64,000 nt of DNA, taken from the NCBI RefSeq assembly GCF_010894435.1, contig NZ_JAAIXZ010000005.1, forward strand, positions 62,001-126,000, given 5' to 3'. A program made the position numbers and the translations under genes. This document shows, piece by piece, positions 9,128 through 16,330 of the stretch. How positions within the stretch are numbered: the stretch's first letter is position 1; each line of letters opens with the position of its first letter. The notes beneath the pieces were generated by a model. The model worked only from the letters and a program-made list of their open reading frames with translations, was not told the origin of the DNA and made no database searches. This DNA comes from Pyxidicoccus trucidator. Its GTDB lineage: Bacteria > Myxococcota > Myxococcia > Myxococcales > Myxococcaceae.

Positions 9128-9496
9128 TCAGCCTTTCGAGCCGGCATCGCCCAGGGTGCCGGCATCCCCTGTGGTGCCAGCGTCCAGGCGAATGCAGCTC
9201 GCACCGCCGCCGTCCGTGAGTCCCGCATCCGCGCCGGCATCCGTCAGGTCGCAGTTCGGGGGGAACTCGTGGCAGTCCCACGTGCCGTCCTCGCACGGGG
9301 GCATTCCGTAGCAGGCCATCAACGTGAGGGCCGTCGCGCTCGCACCCGCGAGCGTCCACAGCGAGGCCACCCAGGACGGCGCGAGGCGCGCGCGCCCACC
9401 GTCGAGCGGGTGGCGACAGTGCAGGCACGCGGTGACGGAGGGCGGGTTGAAACCCTGGCAGGACGGGCAGCCGGACAGCTCGGGCACGGAGGACAT
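9128..9496 (-). CDS. Small zinc-ribbon membrane protein with Cys- and DAG-rich tail
   Basis: 122 residues of unknown function. The N-terminal part carries a CPSC...CLHC zinc-ribbon pair (about residues 9-26). One hydrophobic segment follows (WVASLWTLAGASATALTLMAC), ending in a lipobox-like MAC directly followed by YGMPP. The outer tail has several Cys residues (CEDGTWDC, PPNCD, SCIR) and repeated DAG/GDAG units up to the stop. ATG 9496 was chosen because the zinc ribbon follows at once; an in-frame ATG further upstream is possible. The gene is divergent from a radical SAM/SPASM gene 171 bp away. A Cys-Tyr-Gly-x-Pro start of the exported part recalls the small lipoproteins that accompany radical SAM genes in Bacteroidetes, as I remember those families. 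Confidence 0.65.
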   Translation of the reverse strand: MSSVPELSGCPSCQGFNPPSVTACLHCRHPLDGGRARLAPSWVASLWTLAGASATALTLMACYGMPPCEDGTWDCHEFPPNCDLTDAGADAGLTDGGGASCIRLDAGTTGDAGTLGDAGSKG

Positions 9497-9667
9497 CCTT
9501 GTCGGAGTGGGACGTGAAGCCGGGGGCGACTTTGCAGGGCTCGTGCCGGAGATAAGCGCCGGAAGTCCCGAGCGCTGGCCCGGGCTCATCGTACCGCTAC
9601 CTCGTTCGGTCCTGACATTGGTGTCACGAGTGTGGGAGGCGGGGCACGTCCGGTACGCTCCGCGTGC

Positions 9668-10906
9668 ATGGTGAACCGGCGCATCGACGTGGGCCCCACG
9701 GACTACCACCCCGCCTACGTGGTGTGGGAGCTGACGCTCGCGTGCGACCAGCCCTGCACGCACTGCGGCTCACGGGCCGGTACGGCGCGCGCGGGAGAGC
9801 TGGGGACGGAGGAGGCGCTCGGGGTGGTGGCCCAGCTCGCGGCGATGCGTGCGCGGGAGGTGGTGCTCATCGGCGGGGAGGCGTACCTGCACCCGGGGTT
9901 CCTCGTCATCATCCAGGCACTGAAGGCCGCCGGCATCCGGCCGGGCCTGACGACGGGCGGGCGTCGCATCACCGCGGAGCTGGCCGGGGAGATGGCGCGC
10001 GCGGGGCTGTACGCGGCCTCGGTGAGCATCGACGGGCTGGAGCCCACGCACGACATCATGCGCGCGGCCCGGGGCAGCTTCGCCTCCGCCACCGCGGCCC
10101 TGGGGCACCTGAAGGCCGCCGGAGTGCGCACCGCCGCCAACACCAACCTCAACCGGCTCAACCAGGGCGACCTGGAGGGCCTCTATGCGCACCTGAAGGC
10201 GCAGGGCATCGGCGCGTGGCAGGTGCAGATCACCGCGCCGCTCGGGCGCGCGGCGGACCGCCCGGACCTGCTGTTGCAGCCGTGGGACCTGGTGGAGTTG
10301 ATGCCGCGCATTGCGCGGTTGAAGGAGCGGGCGAGGGAGGACCGCATCACGGTGATGCCGGGGAACAACCTGGGCTACTTCGGGCCGGAGGAGGCGCTGC
10401 TGCGCTCCGTGCACGCGGGAGGGCGGGACCACTGGCGGGGCTGTCAGGCGGGCCGGTATGTGCTGGGCATCGAGTCGAATGGCGCGGTGAAGGGGTGCCC
10501 CTCCCTCCAGACGGCGCACTACGTGGGGGGAAACCTGCGCGAGCAGCCGCTGGAGCGCATCTGGAATGACACGCCCCAGCTCGCCTTCACGCGGACGCGG
10601 ACGGTGGAGGACTTGTGGGGCTTCTGCCGCACGTGCCCGTTTGCCGAGACCTGCATGGCCGGGTGCAGCTTCACGGCGCATGCGCTGTTCGGCCGGCCGG
10701 GGAACAACCCGTACTGTCACTACCGCGCGAAGACGCGCGCGGCGGAAGGGAAGCGGGAGCGGCTCGTGCCGAAGGCGCCAGCGCCGGGCCGTCCGTTCGA
10801 CCACGGCCTGTATGAAATCGTCGAGGAGCCCTTCGATGCGCCGGACCCCAGGCCCGAGCTCCAGCGCGAGTACGTGAAGACGAAGCGCTGGCCGAAGCCC
10901 GCTTGA
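9668..10906 (+). CDS. Radical SAM/SPASM-domain enzyme (peptide maturase-like)
   Basis: 412 residues. The radical SAM cluster is CDQPCTHC (CxxxCxxC, about residues 25-32), followed by an IGGEAYLHP glycine-rich SAM site and SVSIDGLEPTHD. The C-terminal SPASM-type cysteines include GCQAGRYVLGIESNGAVKGCPS and CRTCPFAETCMAGC. Such enzymes install thioether or other modifications on peptides or act in cofactor synthesis; the substrate here is not known. ATG 9668 puts the protein start just before the first beta strand. The divergent zinc-ribbon/DAG-rich protein is a candidate partner. The tail after residue about 365 (to KTKRWPKPA) is charged and not part of the known domains. Confidence 0.85.
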   Translation: MVNRRIDVGPTDYHPAYVVWELTLACDQPCTHCGSRAGTARAGELGTEEALGVVAQLAAMRAREVVLIGGEAYLHPGFLVIIQALKAAGIRPGLTTGGRRITAELAGEMARAGLYAASVSIDGLEPTHDIMRAARGSFASATAALGHLKAAGVRTAANTNLNRLNQGDLEGLYAHLKAQGIGAWQVQITAPLGRAADRPDLLLQPWDLVELMPRIARLKERAREDRITVMPGNNLGYFGPEEALLRSVHAGGRDHWRGCQAGRYVLGIESNGAVKGCPSLQTAHYVGGNLREQPLERIWNDTPQLAFTRTRTVEDLWGFCRTCPFAETCMAGCSFTAHALFGRPGNNPYCHYRAKTRAAEGKRERLVPKAPAPGRPFDHGLYEIVEEPFDAPDPRPELQREYVKTKRWPKPA

Positions 10907-10958
10907 GGCACGGCCTCGTTCAACCCATGTCAGACCCGCCGGGTAGGTAGGACCTGCG

Positions 10959-10973
10959 CGGGCAACCTGCCCG
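10959..10973 (+). terminator. Small hairpin between the radical SAM gene and the nuclease-like gene
   Basis: Perfect stem CGGGCA/TGCCCG with a 3-nt loop in the 82-bp gap. There is no T-run. It lies 15 nt before the next start codon, so it may end the radical SAM transcript or influence the downstream ribosome site. Confidence 0.3.
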
Positions 10974-10988
10974 TGGCGGAGGGGCGGG

Positions 10989-11549
10989 ATGGACGAGGCG
11001 GGGCGGGCGGCGGTGTACCGCGAGCAGGTGTTGGTACTCGACAGAGCGGGTGTCCATAGGATGTGGCAGGTTGTCCATTCAGGGGACAATCTGCTAGGGT
11101 GGCCACCAGGAAGGGCGCTGGAGTACCTCATCCTGAGAGCCTTCCAGTTGGAGGGTGCCGACGTGACCTGGCCCTACGAGGTTCGCAAGGACGGAGTCCT
11201 GCTGGAGCAGATTGACGGTGCGGTCTACTTCGATGGGCTGGCGTGCCTGATTGAGGCGAGGGACTGGAGCGAACCGCTCGATTTCCTGGTCATCGCCCAG
11301 CTGAAGGCGAGGCTCCTGCGGCGCCCGAGGATGACGCTGGGGGCCGTCTGCATCACCGGTACGTTTACAGAGGCCGCGATTCAGATGGCTGAGTTCCTTC
11401 CCCCACCGGATGTCCTGCTCTGGGATGGCGAGGGACTCTGCTCGGCCATCGAACATGGAACCCTCCGCGAGGGCACGAGGCGCAAGCTGCGCTACGCCAT
11501 CGAGCATGGGTTCGTGAAGCGTGAACGTCCCGCGGGAGGGGAGATGTGA
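10989..11549 (+). CDS. Restriction-endonuclease-like (PD-(D/E)XK fold) protein
   Basis: 186 residues. The order of motifs fits an Mrr-cat-type nuclease fold: helix ALEYLILRAFQLEG with a conserved Glu, then strand EQIDGAVYF with the metal-binding Asp, then LIEARDW. The last resembles the usual E-x-K motif with Lys replaced by Arg. The C-terminal part ends in a variable helix. ATG 10989 has a strong GGAGGGG site 4 nt upstream; ATG 11060 is a weaker alternative. The next gene starts at the stop codon of this one. Third-position GC is lower than in neighbours, hinting at acquisition. Function may be DNA cleavage in defence, but the Lys-to-Arg change leaves activity doubtful. Confidence 0.6.
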   Translation: MDEAGRAAVYREQVLVLDRAGVHRMWQVVHSGDNLLGWPPGRALEYLILRAFQLEGADVTWPYEVRKDGVLLEQIDGAVYFDGLACLIEARDWSEPLDFLVIAQLKARLLRRPRMTLGAVCITGTFTEAAIQMAEFLPPPDVLLWDGEGLCSAIEHGTLREGTRRKLRYAIEHGFVKRERPAGGEM

Positions 11550-12124
11550 TGGTGGCCTTCATCCTGACTGAGACTGCGCTGCAGATGGCCCTCATGGAGC
11601 GCCTGGTGAAGAGCCACCCCGTGCTGAGGGACCAGGACATCCGGATGCGAACGGACCGAGGAAACATCGCGGAGCGCGCCAGGTCACACTTTGTCCATTC
11701 CACGAAGCCGGTCGTCCTGGTCTCCAGCCCGCAGACCGTGAACCCCCGTTGGGTCGCGAACTTCGTGGAGGTGCGTGAGGAGTTCATCCGTGCGGCCGTG
11801 CCCATGGCGAAGTTCCTGGTCCTCATGGTGCCACCCGAGGTCGAATCGCTGCTCTTCCACGACGAGGACGTCGTGAAGGCGGTCCTGCCCGGCCCGGTGA
11901 CCACCGAGGACAGGGTCCGTGGGCGTTATGAGGCCCTCAAGGTTCTGGCTGAGCTCTTCACCAGGGCAGGGAAGGCGCCCTTTCCAGAGGCATTGATTCA
12001 GCGCCTGGCTCACGCCGACCTGTCGCGGCTCTGGCGGTTGGAGCTGCTCAGGCCCCTGGAGCGGTTTCTCCTCGAGGTCTGCCTGGGACAGCAGCAGCCG
12101 GACAGCAGTCCGTCAGCGCCGTGA
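11549..12124 (+). CDS. Unknown protein coupled to the nuclease-like gene
   Basis: 191 residues, not recognised. The ATG overlaps the preceding TGA by one base (TGATG) and follows GGAGGGGAG at good spacing; GTG 11546 is an alternative. The N-terminus FILTETALQMALMERLVK and the segment LVLMVPPEVESLLFHDEDVV loosely recall TOPRIM-like families (DUF4276/DUF3226 style), but the acidic metal residues are not conserved. This is therefore only a hint. The C-terminal half is helical and Leu-rich. Co-translation with the restriction-endonuclease-like protein suggests that the two act together. The 3' end overlaps the convergent LamG gene by 12 bases. Confidence 0.6.
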   Translation: MVAFILTETALQMALMERLVKSHPVLRDQDIRMRTDRGNIAERARSHFVHSTKPVVLVSSPQTVNPRWVANFVEVREEFIRAAVPMAKFLVLMVPPEVESLLFHDEDVVKAVLPGPVTTEDRVRGRYEALKVLAELFTRAGKAPFPEALIQRLAHADLSRLWRLELLRPLERFLLEVCLGQQQPDSSPSAP

Positions 12125-14875
12125 TGGAGGGCTCGCGTGCGCCGTCTGCCTCATCCGTGACGGCAACAGCACCAGCGCGAGCAGGGCCAGCCACCACGGC
12201 CCCACGGCCTCACGGCCCGCGCCCGTGCTGCCGCACCCCCAGCCGGTGACTTCGAGCGCACGCGACTGGATGCCGAAGTCCACGGTGGTGGAGGGCTCGC
12301 TCCGAGCCTGCGTCACGCCCACCGCGTAGGCCACCACGCGGTGGCTGCCCACCGGGAGCGCCTGTTCCGACGTCACCGCGTAGCTCCACCGCCCCTGCGC
12401 GTCCGCCGTGGTGCGGCCCAGCACCGTGCCGTTCACCACCACCTCCACCTCGACGCCTGGGTCCGCCGTCCCCTCCAGCACGGGCGTGCGCGTGTACAGT
12501 ACCTCGCTCGCGGTGGGGCGCTCGATGCGCGGCGAGCCCGGCGCGGCCACGGCGCCCACCGTCATCACCACCTCCACCTCGGGGGACTCCAGGGCTCCGT
12601 CGCTCACTCGGTAGCGGAAGCGGTCCGTCCCGCTGAAGCCCTCGCCTGGCGTGTACAGGAAGGCTCCGTCGTCACTGAGCTGCAGCGTGCCTCCTGTTGG
12701 CGCCAGGGTGAGCACCGCGCGCAGCGGGCCTCCCTCGCCATCCGTGTCGTTGGCGAGCACTCCCGGCGCAATCACCTTCAGCGCCGCTGTCACCTCGGAC
12801 GCATACGCATCCGGCGTGGCGGCGGGGGCGGAGTTGGTCGCCATCACCGTGACTTCCATCAGCCCGGGTGTGTCCTGCGAGCTGTCCGTCTCCAGCAGGG
12901 CCGCGTATTGGAAGTACCGCGCGGGCACGGCCCCGGCCTTCCCGAGTCCTCCAAGCGACGGCGGGCGGTCATCCGAGCCGTGCGTGGCCTCGGAGAAATA
13001 GGTGGCCCCCGTGCCATCCGGCCCGACGAAGGACACGCCCGCGCACGAGGGCTCGTCGCACGTTCGCACCTGGAGCTTCAGCCGGGTGCCGCCACGCCGC
13101 CACACGTCGCGCGCCTCCTGCGGCGACAGGGCCCGGCGCCAGATGGCCACCTCGTCCACCGTGGCCTCCGTGGGGTAGCCCAGTCCGGGGAACTGTCCGA
13201 GCAGCGGCCCCTTGTCGAAGCTGAAGTCGCCGGCATAGCCGTGCGTCACCGACACGGGCTCCCCGTCCACGAACAGCGTCAGCGTCGCCGGCGCATGGCC
13301 GCTCTTCACGCCCACCAGGTGGTGCCACTCGCCATCATCCAGGCGGATGTGGTGGCACACCTCCGCCGTGGCGCCGGTGCTGTCCCGCAGCACCCACCAG
13401 CCCCGCCCGTCGGAGCACCGGGTGGCCTCGCAGCCGCCGCCGAACCAGACATGGGGGTTGCCGCCTGTACCCTCCGCGCCCATCACCACCAGGTTGTTGC
13501 CCTGGCAGGACGTCGTCTTCACCCACGCCGCCCAGGTGAAGTCGCCCTGGCCGAAGGCGAAGTCCGGCGCCGCGTCGCCCCCCACCGTCAGGTAGCCCGC
13601 GCGAGGAATCGCCAGCGCCTCGCCGACCCGGCCGGCCACGTAGCCACCGGGCACATCATCCGGCGCGGTGAAGGTGGCCGCATGGCCTCGCCCCGACGCG
13701 TCCGGCACCGTCGCGCCCTCGGCCAGTTCTCCCGAGCCATTGGCGTGCAGCAGCAGCACGTTGTCCGCCATGGAGACGTTGCCCTCGCCGTAGCCCGTCT
13801 CCCCGATGCCCTCGTCCGGCAGCCCCTTCCACGCGGGGGCGCGGGGCTTCCACCCCAGCGTGTCCCAGCGCACGCGCGGCCCGCCCGAGTCGAGGACGCG
13901 GGAGACGAACATGGACGGCTCGCCACCTCCGTAGGGGCCGCTCTGCCGGCGCCAGACGCGGCGCAGCTCCTCCGGCGTCAGCGCCCGCTTCCAGATGGAG
14001 GGCTCATCCAGGGCCCCGTCGAAGTAGTCGTCATTGTAGGTCTCATCGCTGCCCAGGGCCGCGCGGTCCGACGGCGCGGCGCTCGTCACCGGTGAGGTGA
14101 AGGGCAGGGGCACGACTTCCAGCAGCCGCCCGTTCAGATAGACGCTCACCCGATTCGCCGGGGCCAGCTCGAACACCGTGGCGAACATCCGCCACACGCC
14201 CGTCGTCGGAGGAACCTGGACAGTCGCCGTCAGCGGCGGCCGGCTGTCATCCGGCGCCTCGGCCCAGGCGCGCAGGCCGCGGGTGCCCGAGAGCCCGACG
14301 CCCAGCCTGGAGCCCGCGGTGCCGCCCACGTTGATGAGGTCCGCGAAGGCGCTGGTGCCCGGCCAGGCCCGGGGACGCATCCACCCCATCAGCGTCACCG
14401 CGCTCGCGTTGCTGGCCAGGTCCACGCCGGAGGACACCAGCCGCACATGGGTGTCCCGCTCCGTCGGCATGTCCAGCGCGTTGCCCAGCACCCCCGCCAC
14501 GCTCCGCACGTCACTGCCCCCGCTGCCGTCCAACTCGGGCGTCAGCCCGGCCGTCGCCGGCAGGCACTGGAGCCTGTCTCCGGGCGTGGCCGCCGCCTCG
14601 TTCAGGCGCATCCGCAGGGTGTTGCCCGTCAGGTCCGGGTATGCCGCGCGCTCGGCGGCGCTCCACTGGCGCACCTGGAGCACCGCCGGCACCGTCGCGG
14701 TGAGCTCGGTGTTGGTGTGGACCGCCTGCGGGTGGAGGAACTCCGCGCCAGTCCTGTCCTGGAACGTCAGCCGCTCCTGCGCGCGGGCCGCGCCGGGCAG
14801 CGTGCACAGCCACAGTGCCCAGAGGGCGGCCACGGCGACTGCGCGCCGCCTGGAGGGGGCAGGGAGGTGGGACAT
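12113..14875 (-). CDS. LamG-domain cell-surface protein with MYXO-CTERM-like tail
   Basis: 920 residues. A signal peptide (VAVAALWALWLCTLPGAARA) opens the protein. Two concanavalin-like LamG modules follow, each ending in the typical DEPSIWKRALTPEE or DEVAIWRRALSPQE segment. Next comes a cadherin/VCBS-type module (VLANDTDGEGG, DGAFLYTPGEGFSGTDRFRYRVSDG), then a bacterial Ig-like module (LEGTADPGVEVEVVVNG). The C-terminus has GWGCGSTGAG, a hydrophobic helix (WWLALLALVLLPSR) and a basic end, the layout of MYXO-CTERM sorting signals. The protein is probably exported and attached to the surface, with a carbohydrate- or matrix-binding role. ATG 14875 places the signal peptide at the N-terminus. 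Confidence 0.82.
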   Translation of the reverse strand: MSHLPAPSRRRAVAVAALWALWLCTLPGAARAQERLTFQDRTGAEFLHPQAVHTNTELTATVPAVLQVRQWSAAERAAYPDLTGNTLRMRLNEAAATPGDRLQCLPATAGLTPELDGSGGSDVRSVAGVLGNALDMPTERDTHVRLVSSGVDLASNASAVTLMGWMRPRAWPGTSAFADLINVGGTAGSRLGVGLSGTRGLRAWAEAPDDSRPPLTATVQVPPTTGVWRMFATVFELAPANRVSVYLNGRLLEVVPLPFTSPVTSAAPSDRAALGSDETYNDDYFDGALDEPSIWKRALTPEELRRVWRRQSGPYGGGEPSMFVSRVLDSGGPRVRWDTLGWKPRAPAWKGLPDEGIGETGYGEGNVSMADNVLLLHANGSGELAEGATVPDASGRGHAATFTAPDDVPGGYVAGRVGEALAIPRAGYLTVGGDAAPDFAFGQGDFTWAAWVKTTSCQGNNLVVMGAEGTGGNPHVWFGGGCEATRCSDGRGWWVLRDSTGATAEVCHHIRLDDGEWHHLVGVKSGHAPATLTLFVDGEPVSVTHGYAGDFSFDKGPLLGQFPGLGYPTEATVDEVAIWRRALSPQEARDVWRRGGTRLKLQVRTCDEPSCAGVSFVGPDGTGATYFSEATHGSDDRPPSLGGLGKAGAVPARYFQYAALLETDSSQDTPGLMEVTVMATNSAPAATPDAYASEVTAALKVIAPGVLANDTDGEGGPLRAVLTLAPTGGTLQLSDDGAFLYTPGEGFSGTDRFRYRVSDGALESPEVEVVMTVGAVAAPGSPRIERPTASEVLYTRTPVLEGTADPGVEVEVVVNGTVLGRTTADAQGRWSYAVTSEQALPVGSHRVVAYAVGVTQARSEPSTTVDFGIQSRALEVTGWGCGSTGAGREAVGPWWLALLALVLLPSRMRQTAHASPPSRR

Positions 14876-15028
14876 GGGGGACCGCCATCCTGTCCGCTCC
14901 GTCCGGGAGCGGGCAAGCCAGGGGGCCTTCCGACCAGCGGTTGACTCTTGAGTCAATCCTGGATTGACGCGCCGCATCGTCGCCCGTTAGATGCGCGTCA
15001 TTCGACGTACCAGGAAGGCGAGGCACAC

Positions 15029-16330
15029 ATGGCAAGCGAGAAGCGTAAGGGCCACCCGAGGGTGGCCATCGTCCGCGGCTTGCGGACCCCGTTCGTGAAG
15101 GCGGGCTCCGTCTTCGCCGGGCTCACCGCGCTGGACCTCGGCCGCATGGTGGTCCAGGAGCTGGTGCAGCGGACGGACCTGGACCCGGGCGTCATCGACC
15201 AGGTGGTGTTCGGCCAGGTGATTCCCACGCTGACGGCGCCGTCCATCGCCCGCGAGGTGGTCATCGCCGCGGGGCTGCCGCGCAAGATTGAGGCCTTCAC
15301 GGTGGCGCGCGCCTGTGCCACGTCCATCCAGGCCATGACGACGGCCGCCAACGCCATTGCGGTGGGCGAGGCCGAGGTCATCATCGCCGGCGGCACCGAG
15401 TGCATGTCGGACGCGCCCATCTTCACCAGCCGGCCGCTGGCCCAGGCGCTGGTGGCCGCGTCCAAGGGGCGCTCGCTGCCGGAGAAGCTCAAGCCCTTCC
15501 AGAAGCTCAAGGGCAAGGACCTGCTGCCGGTGCCCCCCGCCATCGCCGAGTACTCCACGGGCATGACGATGGGCGAGAGCGCGGAGAAGATGGCCCGGGA
15601 GAACGGCATCTCCCGCGAGGAGCAGGACCGCATCGCCTACAACTCGCACCGCAACGCCGCGCGCGCGTGGAAGGACGGCCTGTTCGACGACGAGGTGATG
15701 CACGTCTCCGTGCCGCCCAAGTACGAGCAGACCGCGGCGAAGGACAACATCGTCCGCGAGGACACCAGCCTGGAGGCCCTGGGCCAGCTCAAGCCGGTGT
15801 TCGACAGGAAGTACGGCACGATTACGGCCGGCAACGCCTCTCCGCTCACCGACGGCGCCGCGGCGCTGCTCCTGATGAGCGAGGAGCGCGCGAAGGCGCT
15901 GGGCTATGAGCCGCTGGGCTACCTGCGCGCGCACGCCTACGCCGCGACGGACCCGGGGGACCAGCTCCTCCAGGGCCCCGTGTACGCGGTGCCCACCGCG
16001 CTCAAGCGCGCGGGCCTGACGCTGGCGGACATCGACCTGGTGGAGATGCACGAGGCCTTCGCCGCGCAGGTGGCGAGCAACCTCCAGGCGCTGGCGTCGA
16101 AGGAGTTCGCGAAGAAGGCCGGCTGGAGCGCGCCGGTGGGCGAGGTGGACCGCGAGCGGCTGAACGTGACGGGCGGCTCCATCGCCATCGGCCACCCCTT
16201 TGGCGCCACGGGGGCGCGCATCGTCACCCAGGCCCTCAACGAGCTGAAGCGTCGGAACAAGAACACGGTGCTGTGCACCGTCTGCGCTGCCGGCGGCCTG
16301 GGGGCCGCGGTGGTCCTGGAGCGTGCGTGA
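15029..16330 (+). CDS. fadI: Acetyl-CoA C-acyltransferase (3-ketoacyl-CoA thiolase, FadI type)
   Basis: 433 residues. This thiolase cleaves 3-ketoacyl-CoA to acetyl-CoA and a shortened acyl-CoA in beta-oxidation. Active-site residues are Cys96 in RACATSIQAM, His389 in IGHPFGATG and Cys419 in CTVCAAGGLG. The start MASEKRKGHPRVAIVRGLRTPF matches FadI, and an AGGAAGGCGAGG site precedes the ATG. The stop overlaps the ATG of fadJ by one base, so the two subunits of the trifunctional complex are made together. The length is normal for FadI. Confidence 0.95.
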   Translation: MASEKRKGHPRVAIVRGLRTPFVKAGSVFAGLTALDLGRMVVQELVQRTDLDPGVIDQVVFGQVIPTLTAPSIAREVVIAAGLPRKIEAFTVARACATSIQAMTTAANAIAVGEAEVIIAGGTECMSDAPIFTSRPLAQALVAASKGRSLPEKLKPFQKLKGKDLLPVPPAIAEYSTGMTMGESAEKMARENGISREEQDRIAYNSHRNAARAWKDGLFDDEVMHVSVPPKYEQTAAKDNIVREDTSLEALGQLKPVFDRKYGTITAGNASPLTDGAAALLLMSEERAKALGYEPLGYLRAHAYAATDPGDQLLQGPVYAVPTALKRAGLTLADIDLVEMHEAFAAQVASNLQALASKEFAKKAGWSAPVGEVDRERLNVTGGSIAIGHPFGATGARIVTQALNELKRRNKNTVLCTVCAAGGLGAAVVLERA

